This document shows positions 41,066 through 50,313 of a stretch of DNA of 51,323 nt, piece by piece. The position numbers and the translations under genes were made by a program. Source of the DNA: a virus; the IMG/VR virus record IMGVR_UViG_3300022542_000213, positions 1 to 51,323 of that record. One strand, 5' to 3'. Each line of letters begins with the position of its first letter. Positions within the stretch are counted from its first letter, which is position 1. The notes beneath the pieces were generated by a model. That model made no database searches. It saw nothing but the letters and a program-made list of their open reading frames with translations, and was not told the DNA's origin.

Positions 41066-41259
41066 AAGGATTAATTAGATTAGTCCGTGTAGGGTATAGA
41101 GCACTTCGGTGCGAGGTCGGTACTATATCTTACACAGACTACTTTAAGTAGTCCATATAGTGTTGCAACTAGAGGACTCAACCTCACTAAGATCGAGTGG
41201 ACTCAACCACATTAAAAAGGGAGATTTTTATTAAAAAGGGAAGTTAAAAAATAAACATT
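41066..41259 (+). ncRNA. Structured leader RNA of the capsid operon
   Basis: 41081-41099 pairs with 41123-41141 in an 18-bp helix with one mismatch; two G-U pairs fit only the plus strand. It encloses GCAC-TTCG-GTGC, a UUCG tetraloop hairpin (41101-41112). Downstream GAGG-ACTCAA-CCTC (41172-41185) and GTGG-ACTCAA-CCAC (41197-41210) are two hairpins with the same loop and compensating stems. Such a structure may stabilise or regulate the most abundant late mRNA. Confidence 0.75.
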
Positions 41260-41970
41260 ATGACAGATTCAAAACAGAATCCTGAAGTGAATCCAGGCGA
41301 CGAGGGGGAAGTCGTAACTCTTTCAAAGGAAGAGCACAATAAATTAGTCGAAGAAAATGCTAATTTAACCCAAGACAAGAGTAATCTTGTTGGCGAAATT
41401 ACTGAATTGCGTGAAAAAAAGCAACTCACTGAGGACGAAAAAGCAGAGTTAACTACAAAAGTTGAAGAACTTGAGAAAAGCGGAGACGCTGGAACTAAAG
41501 TCGAAACTGATGAAGTTAAGACTGTAGCGGAAGAAGTTGTAAGTAAAATTCTTTCACAGAATGAAGCTAAGATTCGTAAAGAAACTTTGCAGAAAGCTAT
41601 GGATAAATTTGTACAAGAGAACCCGCAATTCTCGAAAGAGAATGATGAAGGTGGACTTAAAAAGTCTGCATTCGATAAGAAGTTAACTATGTTTAACTTA
41701 GACAATTTGAAAACTGAAGATGAATTTCTTATAGCTTTCAAAGATGCTAATAGCTTGTTAGGTGGTAAACCAGTTGAAGAGCAACCAGAGAATAATATTC
41801 CTGCTGCTACAGATACAGGAAATGCCCCTGACCCAATTGATATACATGAATTATCTGCTAAAGAAGTAAAGATCGTAAATGACTTTATGGAAGGTGATAA
41901 GGAAAAGTATATTAAGATAAAAGCTAAGCGTCCTGACTATGTTGCTAGTTTACTTCGTAATATTTATTAA
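41260..41970 (+). CDS. Scaffolding protein candidate
   Basis: 236 residues, acidic, with a long coiled coil (about 20-80: SKEEHNKLVEENANLTQDKS and ITELREKKQLTEDEKAEL) and a helical C-terminal half. Acidic coiled-coil proteins directly before the capsid gene are usually scaffolds that shape the prohead and then leave. GC use is slightly higher at its start than in its neighbours. It is led by the structured RNA. Confidence 0.7.
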   Translation: MTDSKQNPEVNPGDEGEVVTLSKEEHNKLVEENANLTQDKSNLVGEITELREKKQLTEDEKAELTTKVEELEKSGDAGTKVETDEVKTVAEEVVSKILSQNEAKIRKETLQKAMDKFVQENPQFSKENDEGGLKKSAFDKKLTMFNLDNLKTEDEFLIAFKDANSLLGGKPVEEQPENNIPAATDTGNAPDPIDIHELSAKEVKIVNDFMEGDKEKYIKIKAKRPDYVASLLRNIY

Positions 41971-41992
41971 CAATTTTATTTAGATATACATT

Positions 41993-42511
41993 ATGAGCTT
42001 TACAAAAGCAGGTAGTCTAGACTCACAAGGAGCACCAGTAATGAGAAATAGTATTATTACTAACTCAGTTGCCCTAGTTGTTTCAGACTCCGTAAAAAAC
42101 GTAAGTGGTTTCCTAGCTTTAGGAACTGCTGGAGTTGCTGTATTTGGTCATGTGGATTCTATTGTAACATTTAAGGACACAGGTATGGAAACTACAGGTG
42201 TTGCTGGTTCAGAGAGTGGGAGTTATGTAGGTGCTTTTACAGCAGCTTCAGACAACCAAACTGTTGCTAAGGTAAGTGGAAAATGTGATATTTCACAAGA
42301 AACACTTTACTCAGCAGAACTAGACGCTACTATCGGTACTACAACAGGTTCAAACCTATTGAATTACAGATTAGACCTTATTGATGAAGATACTCTTGAT
42401 GAGTCTTCAGCAGTTACAACTACAGCTCAGTATTATAACTGGGGAGTAGATCCACTAAATTCAGCACGAATCATAGTGAGCATATTTGAATCAGAAGTAT
42501 TTAACACATAA
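41993..42511 (+). CDS. Head decoration protein candidate
   Basis: 172 residues, beta-rich, with Gly, Ser and Thr turns (VSGFLALGTAGVAVFGHVDS, SYVGAFTAASDNQTVAKVSG). Its place between scaffold and major capsid genes fits a decoration or stabilising protein. No motif decides this. Confidence 0.5.
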   Translation: MSFTKAGSLDSQGAPVMRNSIITNSVALVVSDSVKNVSGFLALGTAGVAVFGHVDSIVTFKDTGMETTGVAGSESGSYVGAFTAASDNQTVAKVSGKCDISQETLYSAELDATIGTTTGSNLLNYRLDLIDEDTLDESSAVTTTAQYYNWGVDPLNSARIIVSIFESEVFNT

Positions 42512-42517
42512 TAAACT

Positions 42518-43474
42518 ATGGAATCTAGAGGAACATGGACAGACCTTATCCCAGACGTAGGACTTAAAATCTCCGATGTCTTCGATCAAGGTGATGATCT
42601 ATATACACCAGGTATCCTGAGTCTACTTAATGTTAATAGTGGTTCAGGTGCTCAAAAAAACTTCACTGGTAAGACAGGTTTTGGAGAAATCTCAAAATTT
42701 GCTGAAGGTGACAACATTCCAGAAATTACACGTTACAAAACTTATACTACTAAAGTTATTTATAATAACTATGGTGGATCAGTTAAAGTAACTAAGAATA
42801 ATATTGAAGATAGAGACTTCAACACTCAGTTAAATGAGATGAAAGATATGTCTCGATCTACAAATTATGCTGTAGACAAGGCTGGAATGCAATTATTCAA
42901 TGGAGGTTTTGCCACAACTGTTAACGTTAGCGGTTATGACATGACTTGGTACAACGATGGTGTACCACAATTCTCTACTATACATCCAACAGTAGTACCA
43001 GGAGGTAGCACACAATCAAATGCTTCATCTACAAGTATCATTTTGTCTCACGACAATTATGAAACTGCTAGATTAGCACTTGCATTGCAGCAAACTGACA
43101 ATGGTCTAGCTTTGACAATGGCTGGAAAGAACACTTTAGTTCTTCCTATCGCATTGGAAAAGAAAGCTATGGAAACAATAGGATCAGAATTGACTCCAGA
43201 AAGTGCAAATAATGCACTTAACTTCTTCAGAGGTTCAACTGATATTGTTACATCCAAGTTCTTGGATAGTAATTCTTCAGTAGCATGGTATTTGATTTCC
43301 CAAGGAGATCATATGCTATCATATGACACTCGACAAGAGAAGAGACTAGAACAGGATACTGATATCCTTTCTAAGACTGTAACCTTTACAGTTGATGCTC
43401 GATGGGCTAACGCTTCATTGGACTTCAGAGGTACATGGGGGTCTAAGGGAACTAACGCAGATTACTCAAGCTAA
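42518..43474 (+). CDS. Major capsid protein
   Basis: 318 residues. FAEGDNIPEITRYKTYTTKV, MSRSTNYAVDKAGMQLFNGG and DGVPQFSTIHPTVV are typical of HK97/Mu-like capsid proteins, where the FSTIHP segment is common. ISQGDHMLSYDTRQEKRLEQ and VTFTVDARWANASLDFRGTW close the fold. It forms the icosahedral shell. Position after scaffold and decoration genes supports the call. Confidence 0.85.
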   Translation: MESRGTWTDLIPDVGLKISDVFDQGDDLYTPGILSLLNVNSGSGAQKNFTGKTGFGEISKFAEGDNIPEITRYKTYTTKVIYNNYGGSVKVTKNNIEDRDFNTQLNEMKDMSRSTNYAVDKAGMQLFNGGFATTVNVSGYDMTWYNDGVPQFSTIHPTVVPGGSTQSNASSTSIILSHDNYETARLALALQQTDNGLALTMAGKNTLVLPIALEKKAMETIGSELTPESANNALNFFRGSTDIVTSKFLDSNSSVAWYLISQGDHMLSYDTRQEKRLEQDTDILSKTVTFTVDARWANASLDFRGTWGSKGTNADYSS

Positions 43475-43498
43475 GTTAATATCCTATCGTCAACGTTT

Positions 43499-43554
43499 GT
43501 GGAGTACGTTAAACTCCACCTCGCTATTATTAAAAACTCTAATCTCCGAGTTTT
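43499..43554 (+). terminator. Two hairpins after the capsid gene
   Basis: GTGGAGT (43499-43505) pairs with ACTCCAC (43513-43519); AAAACTC (43533-43539) pairs with GAGTTTT (43548-43554). The second resembles a partial terminator or an RNA processing site that would set capsid mRNA level above downstream genes. Confidence 0.55.
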
Positions 43555-43567
43555 AATCTACAGAGGA

Positions 43568-43843
43568 ATGAGATACAATATTTACAAAAAACATTCTACT
43601 CGACATGAAAGATTATTCTATGAAGTGCTTAAAGAGATGAAAATTCCCTTCAAGCACAGATGGATAATCCATGGAAAAGAGATAGACTTTGTTATAGGAG
43701 AATATGCAATAGAAATAGATGGGCACGAACAGGATACTGATAAGAATGAATTTTTAATCAATCATGGATATATCCCTATTCACTTACATAATTCAGAGAT
43801 AACAAAAAAGAATATTATAAAACTAATTAAACAATTATGTTAA
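43568..43843 (+). CDS. Vsr/DUF559-like endonuclease
   Basis: About 91 residues: TRHERLFYEVLKEMKIPFKH, RWIIHGKEIDFVIGEYAIEI and DGHEQDTDKNEFLINHGY match the small PD-(D/E)XK fold of Vsr and DUF559 proteins (Glu, Asp, Glu-x-Asp). These are often free-standing homing nucleases. The upstream ATG at 43568 is preceded by AGAGGA. It interrupts the structural genes, supporting a mobile gene. Confidence 0.7.
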   Translation: MRYNIYKKHSTRHERLFYEVLKEMKIPFKHRWIIHGKEIDFVIGEYAIEIDGHEQDTDKNEFLINHGYIPIHLHNSEITKKNIIKLIKQLC

Positions 43844-44781
43844 CAAAATTAAATTTACCAAATGGAGTTGTAAATGCAGGACTTACTGCAATTGGAGCTA
43901 GTTCACTTTTTACAACAGGTAAAACTTGGTACGTACAAGCAACAACAGGAGCTGACGGAAATGTAGGAGATGATTCTTCTTTACCTAAAGCTTCAATAAA
44001 CGGAGCTATTGCAGCAGCAAGGGCAGACAAAGGAGACGTTATTATCGTAATGCCTGGTCATGCAGAAACTGTAACAGCTACAAGTATAGTACTTAGCAAA
44101 GCAGATATAAAAATCGTTTGTCTAGGAAATGGAAGAAATACTCCAATCTTTACACTTAACGCAGCTACTTCAACTATCACAGTTTCAGCAGCAGATGTTT
44201 CATGGTATGGTGGAATCTTCGAAGCAACTAAATTAGATGTTGCATCAGCATTCACACTTTCAACAGCAAAGAACTTTACACTAGATGGTGGATTATTCAA
44301 TGATACCTCAGCTATCTTGAACTTCCTATCTATTGTAACTACAAATGCTACAGACAATGCAGCAGATGACCTTACTGTAAATGGAAATACATGGTATGGA
44401 TTAAACCTAGTTACGCCTCTTGCGTTCCTATCTATCCTTGCCGCACAAGTACGACCAACATTCACTAACAACAAGATGTTCCACAAGTGTACAGCTGGTG
44501 GAGAAATGATTACACTAGCAGCAAAGGTTGTTACTGGAGCAAACTTTAGTTTCAACAATCAAAATGTTGTTGGAGCAACAGGTACAACTACAGGAATCTT
44601 CCTTACAGGAAGTAGTACAACTAACACAGGTATTGTAGAAGGAAACAGAAGTTCCTCTCTAGATACAACAACTGAGCTTATGTTCACAGCAGGAACAAAA
44701 CTTACTTTCTTCGATAACCTTTATACAGGTGTTGCAGATAAGTCAGGATACATTCTTCCAGCTATTGACTCAGCGGCTTAA
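43837..44781 (+). CDS. Beta-helix virion protein
   Basis: 314 residues. GKTWYVQATTGADGNVGDDS, then AAARADKGDVIIVMPGHAET and repeated short strands (IKIVCLGNGRNTPIFTL, WYGGIF) are typical of right-handed parallel beta-helices, as in pectate-lyase-like head fibres. No catalytic residues are evident. Probably a head-surface or fibre protein. Confidence 0.6.
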   Translation: MLTKLNLPNGVVNAGLTAIGASSLFTTGKTWYVQATTGADGNVGDDSSLPKASINGAIAAARADKGDVIIVMPGHAETVTATSIVLSKADIKIVCLGNGRNTPIFTLNAATSTITVSAADVSWYGGIFEATKLDVASAFTLSTAKNFTLDGGLFNDTSAILNFLSIVTTNATDNAADDLTVNGNTWYGLNLVTPLAFLSILAAQVRPTFTNNKMFHKCTAGGEMITLAAKVVTGANFSFNNQNVVGATGTTTGIFLTGSSTTNTGIVEGNRSSSLDTTTELMFTAGTKLTFFDNLYTGVADKSGYILPAIDSAA

Positions 44782-44847
44782 TCTAATGAGTTTGCCAGTA
44801 CTCTTGAACTGGTTGCCTTCGGGCTATTACAAACTAATCGATAATAT

Positions 44848-45144
44848 ATGAAAGTAACTAACACAACAGAAAATTCAATCACAGTTATGTTAACTGGAAA
44901 AGAATATACTGTAGATGCAGATTCTACAATTTCAGGTGTACCTACAAAGGATGCTAAATATTGGCAAGAATCTCTACATAACTTCATTATTCTTTCAGAA
45001 GAAGATACAGTTTCAGTAGAAGAAACAGTAGAAGAAGTAAATGAGGAAGTTAAAGAAGAAGTAGTAGAAGAGGTTAAAGAAGAAGAGAAAGAAGAACCTA
45101 AGAAAGCTACTAAAAAGACTACTAAAAAAGTAACTAAAAAATAA
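44848..45144 (+). CDS. Small protein with charged repeat tail
   Basis: 98 residues. Residues 1-52 form a beta-rich domain (NSITVMLTGKEYTVDADSTI). The tail is low complexity: Glu/Val repeats then Lys/Thr repeats (KKATKKTTKKVTKK). It may be a head-completion or surface protein with a flexible tail. The gap before it (44782-44847) holds no gene. Confidence 0.5.
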   Translation: MKVTNTTENSITVMLTGKEYTVDADSTISGVPTKDAKYWQESLHNFIILSEEDTVSVEETVEEVNEEVKEEVVEEVKEEEKEEPKKATKKTTKKVTKK

Positions 45145-45146
45145 TT

Positions 45147-45818
45147 ATGGCAGGAGGACTATATTACCCAAATCAATGTGTATCCGATTTAATCGGTAGC
45201 ACAAGTACAACAGGAGCAATTACAGCCGTAGCTCTTACTGATTATTATGATTTAGATGGAGATACAACTAAAGCTATTGAGACAGGTTCAATGTCAAAAA
45301 TGGAACTTGTAGCTCAATATACAGCAGGAGCTGGAGAAACATCTAATTCATTACAAATTGTTGTTGAAGCAAGTGATGATGGAGTTAATTATTACAGACT
45401 CTTAAACGAATCTGTATCAGACGGTACATCAACACTTACTCAAAGAGAATTTACAGTGGCTCAAGTTACAACTTATGGTACACTTGGATATGATGCTGAA
45501 GCAGCACCATTCACAGTTGGACTAAAAGTAACTGGTGCTGGAGGAGCAACAGGATATGTTGAAGTTGATACTGAAATTGTAGCTGGGACATCAGGTACAT
45601 TAACATTATCAAATGTTACAGGAGTTTTCGTTAATGATGAAAACATAACTGATTCAGGCTCAGGAGACGCAACAGTAAACGGAATCTTAACATCAATAAC
45701 TAATATATCACTACCACTAGATATTTCTAATCTATATCATAGAATTTCTGTTAAAGAAACAGGAGTTGCCTCAAACGCAGGTACAATCTATGTAGGTTCA
45801 GTATTAGGAGGTAGATAA
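45147..45818 (+). CDS. Beta-rich virion protein
   Basis: 223 residues, rich in Gly, Thr and Ser with alternating strands (SLQIVVEASDDGVNYYRLLN; LPLDISNLYHRISVKETG). The VEASDDGVNYY segment resembles strand patterns in phage head or tail adhesin-like proteins. It follows the previous gene by two bases. Role unknown. Confidence 0.5.
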   Translation: MAGGLYYPNQCVSDLIGSTSTTGAITAVALTDYYDLDGDTTKAIETGSMSKMELVAQYTAGAGETSNSLQIVVEASDDGVNYYRLLNESVSDGTSTLTQREFTVAQVTTYGTLGYDAEAAPFTVGLKVTGAGGATGYVEVDTEIVAGTSGTLTLSNVTGVFVNDENITDSGSGDATVNGILTSITNISLPLDISNLYHRISVKETGVASNAGTIYVGSVLGGR

Positions 45819-45823
45819 AAACT

Positions 45824-46570
45824 ATGGCACAAAAACCCAAGAAACAAATAAAGCACGATAATCTCGATGCTCAAATTACAGTAATGAAAGAAGAGCTTGG
45901 TGTTGTCAATAAAGAGTTAGGAGAAAAACTAACAGAGAAAGACTCATTAACTAATGAGTGTGTTTCTCGTTTAGAAGAACTTTCTAAAGTAAATACAGAA
46001 TTAGAAGATAAGAAAGCATGGGTTCTAGAACAAAAAAGAAAGTTTCGACAAAAGAATAATGACCTAATTGAAAGAGAAAATAATATAGAAAGAAACGAAC
46101 TTACTTCTAAGAAGAAGATAGGAGTTGAACAGAAGTTACATAAAGAAGAAACTCTTAATTTAAGAATAGAGAAAGACCAATTAGATAACATAATCTTTTT
46201 GAAAGAGGATAACTTAGCTATTTTAACAAGTAAATTAAAAGACTTAAAGGAAATAGAAGATAATTTATCTAAGAATCTAAAAGAAAAGGTTAGAGAAAAT
46301 CTATTACTTGAAAGTGAAATTGCCTTCAATAAAGACAAGATAGGAAAGGATATTATCAATTACGATAAACAACTGGAAAGAAAGGAAAAGAAATTAATTG
46401 AAATAGAAACTAAGATATTAGAGAATCAGCAATTGATTGAAGAACCAACTAGAAACTTAAAAGAATCAAATAGACGACTAAACCTAAAGAAGAAGAACTT
46501 AGATGTTATGATTATGAGATTTAATAAAACATTTAAGAAACATTATCCAAATCAAGAATTAAAACTATAA
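45824..46570 (+). CDS. Coiled-coil protein A
   Basis: 248 residues, almost wholly coiled coil (heptads from residue 12 to 230; VMKEELGVVNKELGEKLTEK). The C-terminus becomes basic and aromatic (MIMRFNKTFKKHYPNQELKL). It is followed at once by a second coiled-coil protein, both ending in similar KxYKKxYPxx-type tails, so they may form a hetero-oligomeric fibre or spacer. TAATG overlap with the next gene. Confidence 0.55.
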   Translation: MAQKPKKQIKHDNLDAQITVMKEELGVVNKELGEKLTEKDSLTNECVSRLEELSKVNTELEDKKAWVLEQKRKFRQKNNDLIERENNIERNELTSKKKIGVEQKLHKEETLNLRIEKDQLDNIIFLKEDNLAILTSKLKDLKEIEDNLSKNLKEKVRENLLLESEIAFNKDKIGKDIINYDKQLERKEKKLIEIETKILENQQLIEEPTRNLKESNRRLNLKKKNLDVMIMRFNKTFKKHYPNQELKL

Positions 46571-47247
46571 TGAAGAATTTAGATCAAATTAAAAAACAAA
46601 TGTCAAGTATTGTCAATACTAATATTGATAATATTATTGATGAAATTTCTAATCTTTCTTCTGACCTAGAATCTGTTAATTTAGAATTAAAAGATAAACA
46701 ATCTCAATTTATTGATTTAAACAATGAATATGATAGAGTATCTAAAGAACTTAAAAATGAGAAGCAAGAAATTGATAGAGACCGTGGAAATCTTAAAGCT
46801 GAAGAAAATCAACTTACAAGTTCTAAAGTTAAGTTAGAAAAAGAAAAGAATGAATTATCATCTACTATTAGCTCTATGGAGACAGTTATCAAATCTTTGG
46901 AATCTAAGAAAAAGAGATTAGAATCAACAAGTAAGACAGTTGATACTTTAACTACTATAAAAGAAAGTCTTGAAAAAGATATTCAAGAATTGAAACTTAA
47001 TTTACAAGAAGATACAGAAGAACATAATAAGATTATTAAACTTCAATCTGAAGAAGTTAAAGAACTAGATAAAGAAGTAACTAAGTTACAAGAGGATAAA
47101 AAGAAAGAATTAGCTAGAGTTATTCCTAAGATGGAAGAACTAGAATTAAAAGAAAAACGACTGAAAGATAAGGAGGATGGATTAGCTATTATTAAAAAAC
47201 GTTATAAGAAATTATACGGAGATAAAGGAGTAGGATTTAAAGTTTAA
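46570..47247 (+). CDS. Coiled-coil protein B
   Basis: 225 residues, coiled coil throughout (KNLDQIKKQMSSIVNTNIDN; LAIIKKRYKKLYGDKGVGFK at the end). It is a likely paralogue or partner of the preceding gene. The overlap TAATG implies coupled translation. Function unknown; tail stalk or internal protein are possible. Confidence 0.55.
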   Translation: MKNLDQIKKQMSSIVNTNIDNIIDEISNLSSDLESVNLELKDKQSQFIDLNNEYDRVSKELKNEKQEIDRDRGNLKAEENQLTSSKVKLEKEKNELSSTISSMETVIKSLESKKKRLESTSKTVDTLTTIKESLEKDIQELKLNLQEDTEEHNKIIKLQSEEVKELDKEVTKLQEDKKKELARVIPKMEELELKEKRLKDKEDGLAIIKKRYKKLYGDKGVGFKV

Positions 47248-47260
47248 TTAAAATAATAAA

Positions 47261-49900
47261 TTGACATTTTTTTCACCACAAAACCCTGGAATAGGTGGTC
47301 TTGATGAATTAACACCAGCAGAGGAAGCTTTTCTTACAAGTCTAGCTGGACTACCTTATTCTGAAGGAGATACATTATATTATACAGGAGGTTTTCTAAC
47401 AAACCTTGGTATTGGAAGTCCTGGAGAAGGGCTTGTTGTTAATTCTGGTGGAACAGCACCTGAATGGTCTACTTCTGTTACAGAAATAGCTATAGGAGAA
47501 ACTATAGGTAGTGCCACAGAAGGTTCTGTTTTATTTGCTGGAGTAGGTGGTATTTTGGCCCAAGACAACGCAAACCTATTTTGGGACGATACTAATGATA
47601 AGTTGGGTCTAGGAACTAATAGCCCAGCAAGTCTTTTACATATTAAAGGAGGTAATGGTGGTTACGACCCAACAACAAGAAACTTAGGTCTATATTTTGA
47701 GAATGGAGGTTCAAGTGATGCTTTCTATATTTTTGAAATGTCTAATGGTTTAGAGAAAATATTTAGTGTTGCTAATTCAGGTAGAACAAGAGTTTCTTCA
47801 AGATTAACATCAATCTTAGATAATCAGTTTGAGATTGGATATAACGATTCAGCCTTCTTAGGTTTCTTTGTTGATGCTTCTTCTAATGTAGATATTACAT
47901 TGAATAACACTACTGATGTAATGTATTTTGACGGAGCTACTGGAGATGTAGGTATTAACCAAACAACTCCTCTTGCTAAACTTCACATCAAAGACCTAAC
48001 TGCGAACACAACCACAGCAATATTTGAAAATGCTAATACAACAATTGCCCCTGCAACTATTGGAGGAGTAGAACTTTATAATGTTACTGACTCAGCTACA
48101 CTTGGAGAGAATGTAATAAAAAGCACATTTTATGACTCCGTAGATGAGGTAGATAGGTTTGGTGGTGCTATTTTCTTTGAACAGTCTGGAGACTGGACTG
48201 GTTCAGGAACATCTGCTAAAGATTCTGTTATGAGATTCACTACTGTAAGAAATGGTGGTATTATTGAGGGTCTAACAATAACTAGTGATGGAGATGTTGG
48301 AATACATAACCCATCTCCTGTTTCAAACCTAGACCTTATTGGAACTATGAGAGTATCGGGTACTGGTAGCTATTTAGCATTTAAAGATGATGCAGGTGCG
48401 TTTCTATCTGCTAACCCAACATTTGCTCTAATTTTATCTTCTACTGTTAATCAAGGACAAGTATCTGCCTATGATGATTTAATTCTTGAATCAGTAGTAG
48501 GTGATGTTTTAATACCCACAGGGAATGTAGGTATAGGAACAACTTTACCAACTGAAAAATTTGAAGTATCTGATTCTGACCCAGTTATTAGATTAACAGA
48601 TACAAGAAATCTTACTTGGACAGGAGGTACACAAATAGGAGCTATTGAATATTATTCTGCTGACCCTTCGTTTGCATCAGTAGTAGCTAAAATTCAAGCA
48701 ATAAGTAGTGAAACTAGCACTGGAGGTTATGCTGATGGAGATTTAGCTTTTATAACAAGAGAAGCTGGTAGTGTATCTGAAAAGATGCGTATTCTTAGTA
48801 CTGGAAATGTAGGTATAGGTACAGATACTCCTGAACAAAAAGTACATTTATATAATGATTTTTTTACTTATATGAAGATTGAATCTAATACAAGTAATGC
48901 TGGTGTTTACCTTGATAGTAGCAACGACAGTGCAATTATATTTCAGAGAGATGGAGTCTCAAAATTCATATCAGGAACAAATGCTGGATTTAATGATTCT
49001 TTTATTATAGGTTCAAGTATAAATGTTCCTTATTTACTAATTGATAGAAGTACAGGTGGAAGAGTTGGTATTGGTACTGGGTCAGATGTTCCATCAGCTA
49101 AACTACATCTTAAACCATTACAAGCGACTGAAATAGTTCAAATAATTGAGGGCGTGGCTTCTCAATCAGCAGATTATTTAAATATAAATACAGTTGGAGC
49201 TACTGGTGGAGATGTATTTACTGTTCAGGCTGATGGAAATGTAGGAATAGGAGTAACTACACCTGCTACCAAACTTCATATTGATGGAGCATTCACAGTT
49301 AATGAGTTATCAGCAGACCCAACAGACCCAGCAGAGGGGAGTGCTGTATTTTGGAAAAGTGATGGAACTGGTACAGGTGATGATGGTGATTTACTTTATA
49401 TGGAGCAATCAGCAAGTACAGTTTCAACAGGTTCTCTTAAGTGGAAAGATTTTGCTCCAACAACTGTAACTGTAAATACTGGTACAATAGTTACTGGAGA
49501 TGTTACAGATACTCAAGTTATGTTTGATGGAAATGAATTAGTTGTAGATGAAGTTACAGGAGTACCAGGTTTTGATATAGAATTTGCTTTTACTAATGTT
49601 GATAGAATACCATCATTTGTTGTAGCTAGATGGAAGTATGATGGTTCAGCAACTCACTGGGTAACAGTAGATATATGGAATTATATTACAACTGCTTGGG
49701 ACGAATTAAGAGTATTTAGTAATTCAAATGCTTTCTTTGATAGTCTTACTATGTATATTCCTAGAGTTAGTAATGGAAATTATGTTGATGGAAGCGGAAA
49801 TTCAAAAGTAAGATTTTATCATATAACATCAGGAAATGCGGCACACGATATACATATTGATTATGTTGGTCTTGCACATTCATTACAAGGAGTAGTTTAA
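47261..49900 (+). CDS. Tail fibre with VGIGT repeats
   Basis: 879 residues. An N-terminal anchor (NPGIGGLDELTPAEEAFLTS) is shared with the gene at 50314. Many repeats of the form NVGIGTxxPxxKLHI (for example near residues 120, 250, 430, 520 and 670) are a hallmark of trimeric tail fibres and intramolecular-chaperone-type proteins. A C-terminal receptor-binding beta domain (VARWKYDGSATHWVTVDI) follows. The only start codon fitting is a TTG at 47261. Confidence 0.75.
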   Translation: MTFFSPQNPGIGGLDELTPAEEAFLTSLAGLPYSEGDTLYYTGGFLTNLGIGSPGEGLVVNSGGTAPEWSTSVTEIAIGETIGSATEGSVLFAGVGGILAQDNANLFWDDTNDKLGLGTNSPASLLHIKGGNGGYDPTTRNLGLYFENGGSSDAFYIFEMSNGLEKIFSVANSGRTRVSSRLTSILDNQFEIGYNDSAFLGFFVDASSNVDITLNNTTDVMYFDGATGDVGINQTTPLAKLHIKDLTANTTTAIFENANTTIAPATIGGVELYNVTDSATLGENVIKSTFYDSVDEVDRFGGAIFFEQSGDWTGSGTSAKDSVMRFTTVRNGGIIEGLTITSDGDVGIHNPSPVSNLDLIGTMRVSGTGSYLAFKDDAGAFLSANPTFALILSSTVNQGQVSAYDDLILESVVGDVLIPTGNVGIGTTLPTEKFEVSDSDPVIRLTDTRNLTWTGGTQIGAIEYYSADPSFASVVAKIQAISSETSTGGYADGDLAFITREAGSVSEKMRILSTGNVGIGTDTPEQKVHLYNDFFTYMKIESNTSNAGVYLDSSNDSAIIFQRDGVSKFISGTNAGFNDSFIIGSSINVPYLLIDRSTGGRVGIGTGSDVPSAKLHLKPLQATEIVQIIEGVASQSADYLNINTVGATGGDVFTVQADGNVGIGVTTPATKLHIDGAFTVNELSADPTDPAEGSAVFWKSDGTGTGDDGDLLYMEQSASTVSTGSLKWKDFAPTTVTVNTGTIVTGDVTDTQVMFDGNELVVDEVTGVPGFDIEFAFTNVDRIPSFVVARWKYDGSATHWVTVDIWNYITTAWDELRVFSNSNAFFDSLTMYIPRVSNGNYVDGSGNSKVRFYHITSGNAAHDIHIDYVGLAHSLQGVV

Positions 49901-49919
49901 TAATTAACAAAATAATAAT

Positions 49920-50183
49920 ATGTTTACAATAGGAACAAAAACAATAATAGCAGGTAAAGTTTCAAAAGGAGCTTGGGCTTGGGGTTACAGAACAGTTATA
50001 GATAACCCTGAATTTAGAGGAGAGGAAGGAACAGAAACAATAACTAACCCTCAAACAGAAGCAGAGTTTCTTGAGGAAATTTTGATTACAGAAACAAAGA
50101 GAAGATACCAGAAAAGAAAATCAAACGAAGGAGCAAACGAAGGTCGTTTAGAAGCAATAGCATCTCCAGATTACACATTTTAA
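49920..50183 (+). CDS. Small hypothetical tail-region protein
   Basis: 87 residues. A strand-rich start (FTIGTKTIIAGKVSKGAWAW) is followed by a charged helix (FLEEILITETKRRYQKRKSN). It lies between the two tail fibre genes. Role unknown; a fibre assembly partner is possible. Confidence 0.5.
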   Translation: MFTIGTKTIIAGKVSKGAWAWGYRTVIDNPEFRGEEGTETITNPQTEAEFLEEILITETKRRYQKRKSNEGANEGRLEAIASPDYTF

Positions 50184-50185
50184 TT

Positions 50186-50245
50186 ATGCCTAAAAACCCC
50201 ACAAATGAAACACTTAAAAGAAGAGATGATAAATTGATGGAGTAA
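50186..50245 (+). CDS. 19-codon peptide frame
   Basis: A very short frame (MPKNPTNETLKRRDDKLME) in the gap before the last promoter. Its ATG has the usual context and it is followed by TAATAA. It may be chance. Confidence 0.2.
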   Translation: MPKNPTNETLKRRDDKLME

Positions 50246-50258
50246 TAACAGAGTAATA

Positions 50259-50301
50259 ACTTACGTAAGTAATTGACAATTAATAGAAAATATGTTAGAA
50301 T
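50259..50301 (+). promoter_or_regulatory. Promoter with upstream palindrome
   Basis: TTGACA (50273-50278), 17-bp spacer, extended -10 TGTTAGAAT (hexamer 50296-50301). The predicted start near 50308 leaves a six-base leader. The 12-base palindrome ACTTACGTAAGT (50259-50270) lies just upstream of the -35 and may be an operator. Confidence 0.65.
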
Positions 50302-50313
50302 ACAAGAAATAAT

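Noticed and set aside
45871-46359. Minus-strand open frame rich in Ser, Leu and Phe
   Set aside because: Shadow of the coiled-coil gene on the plus strand.
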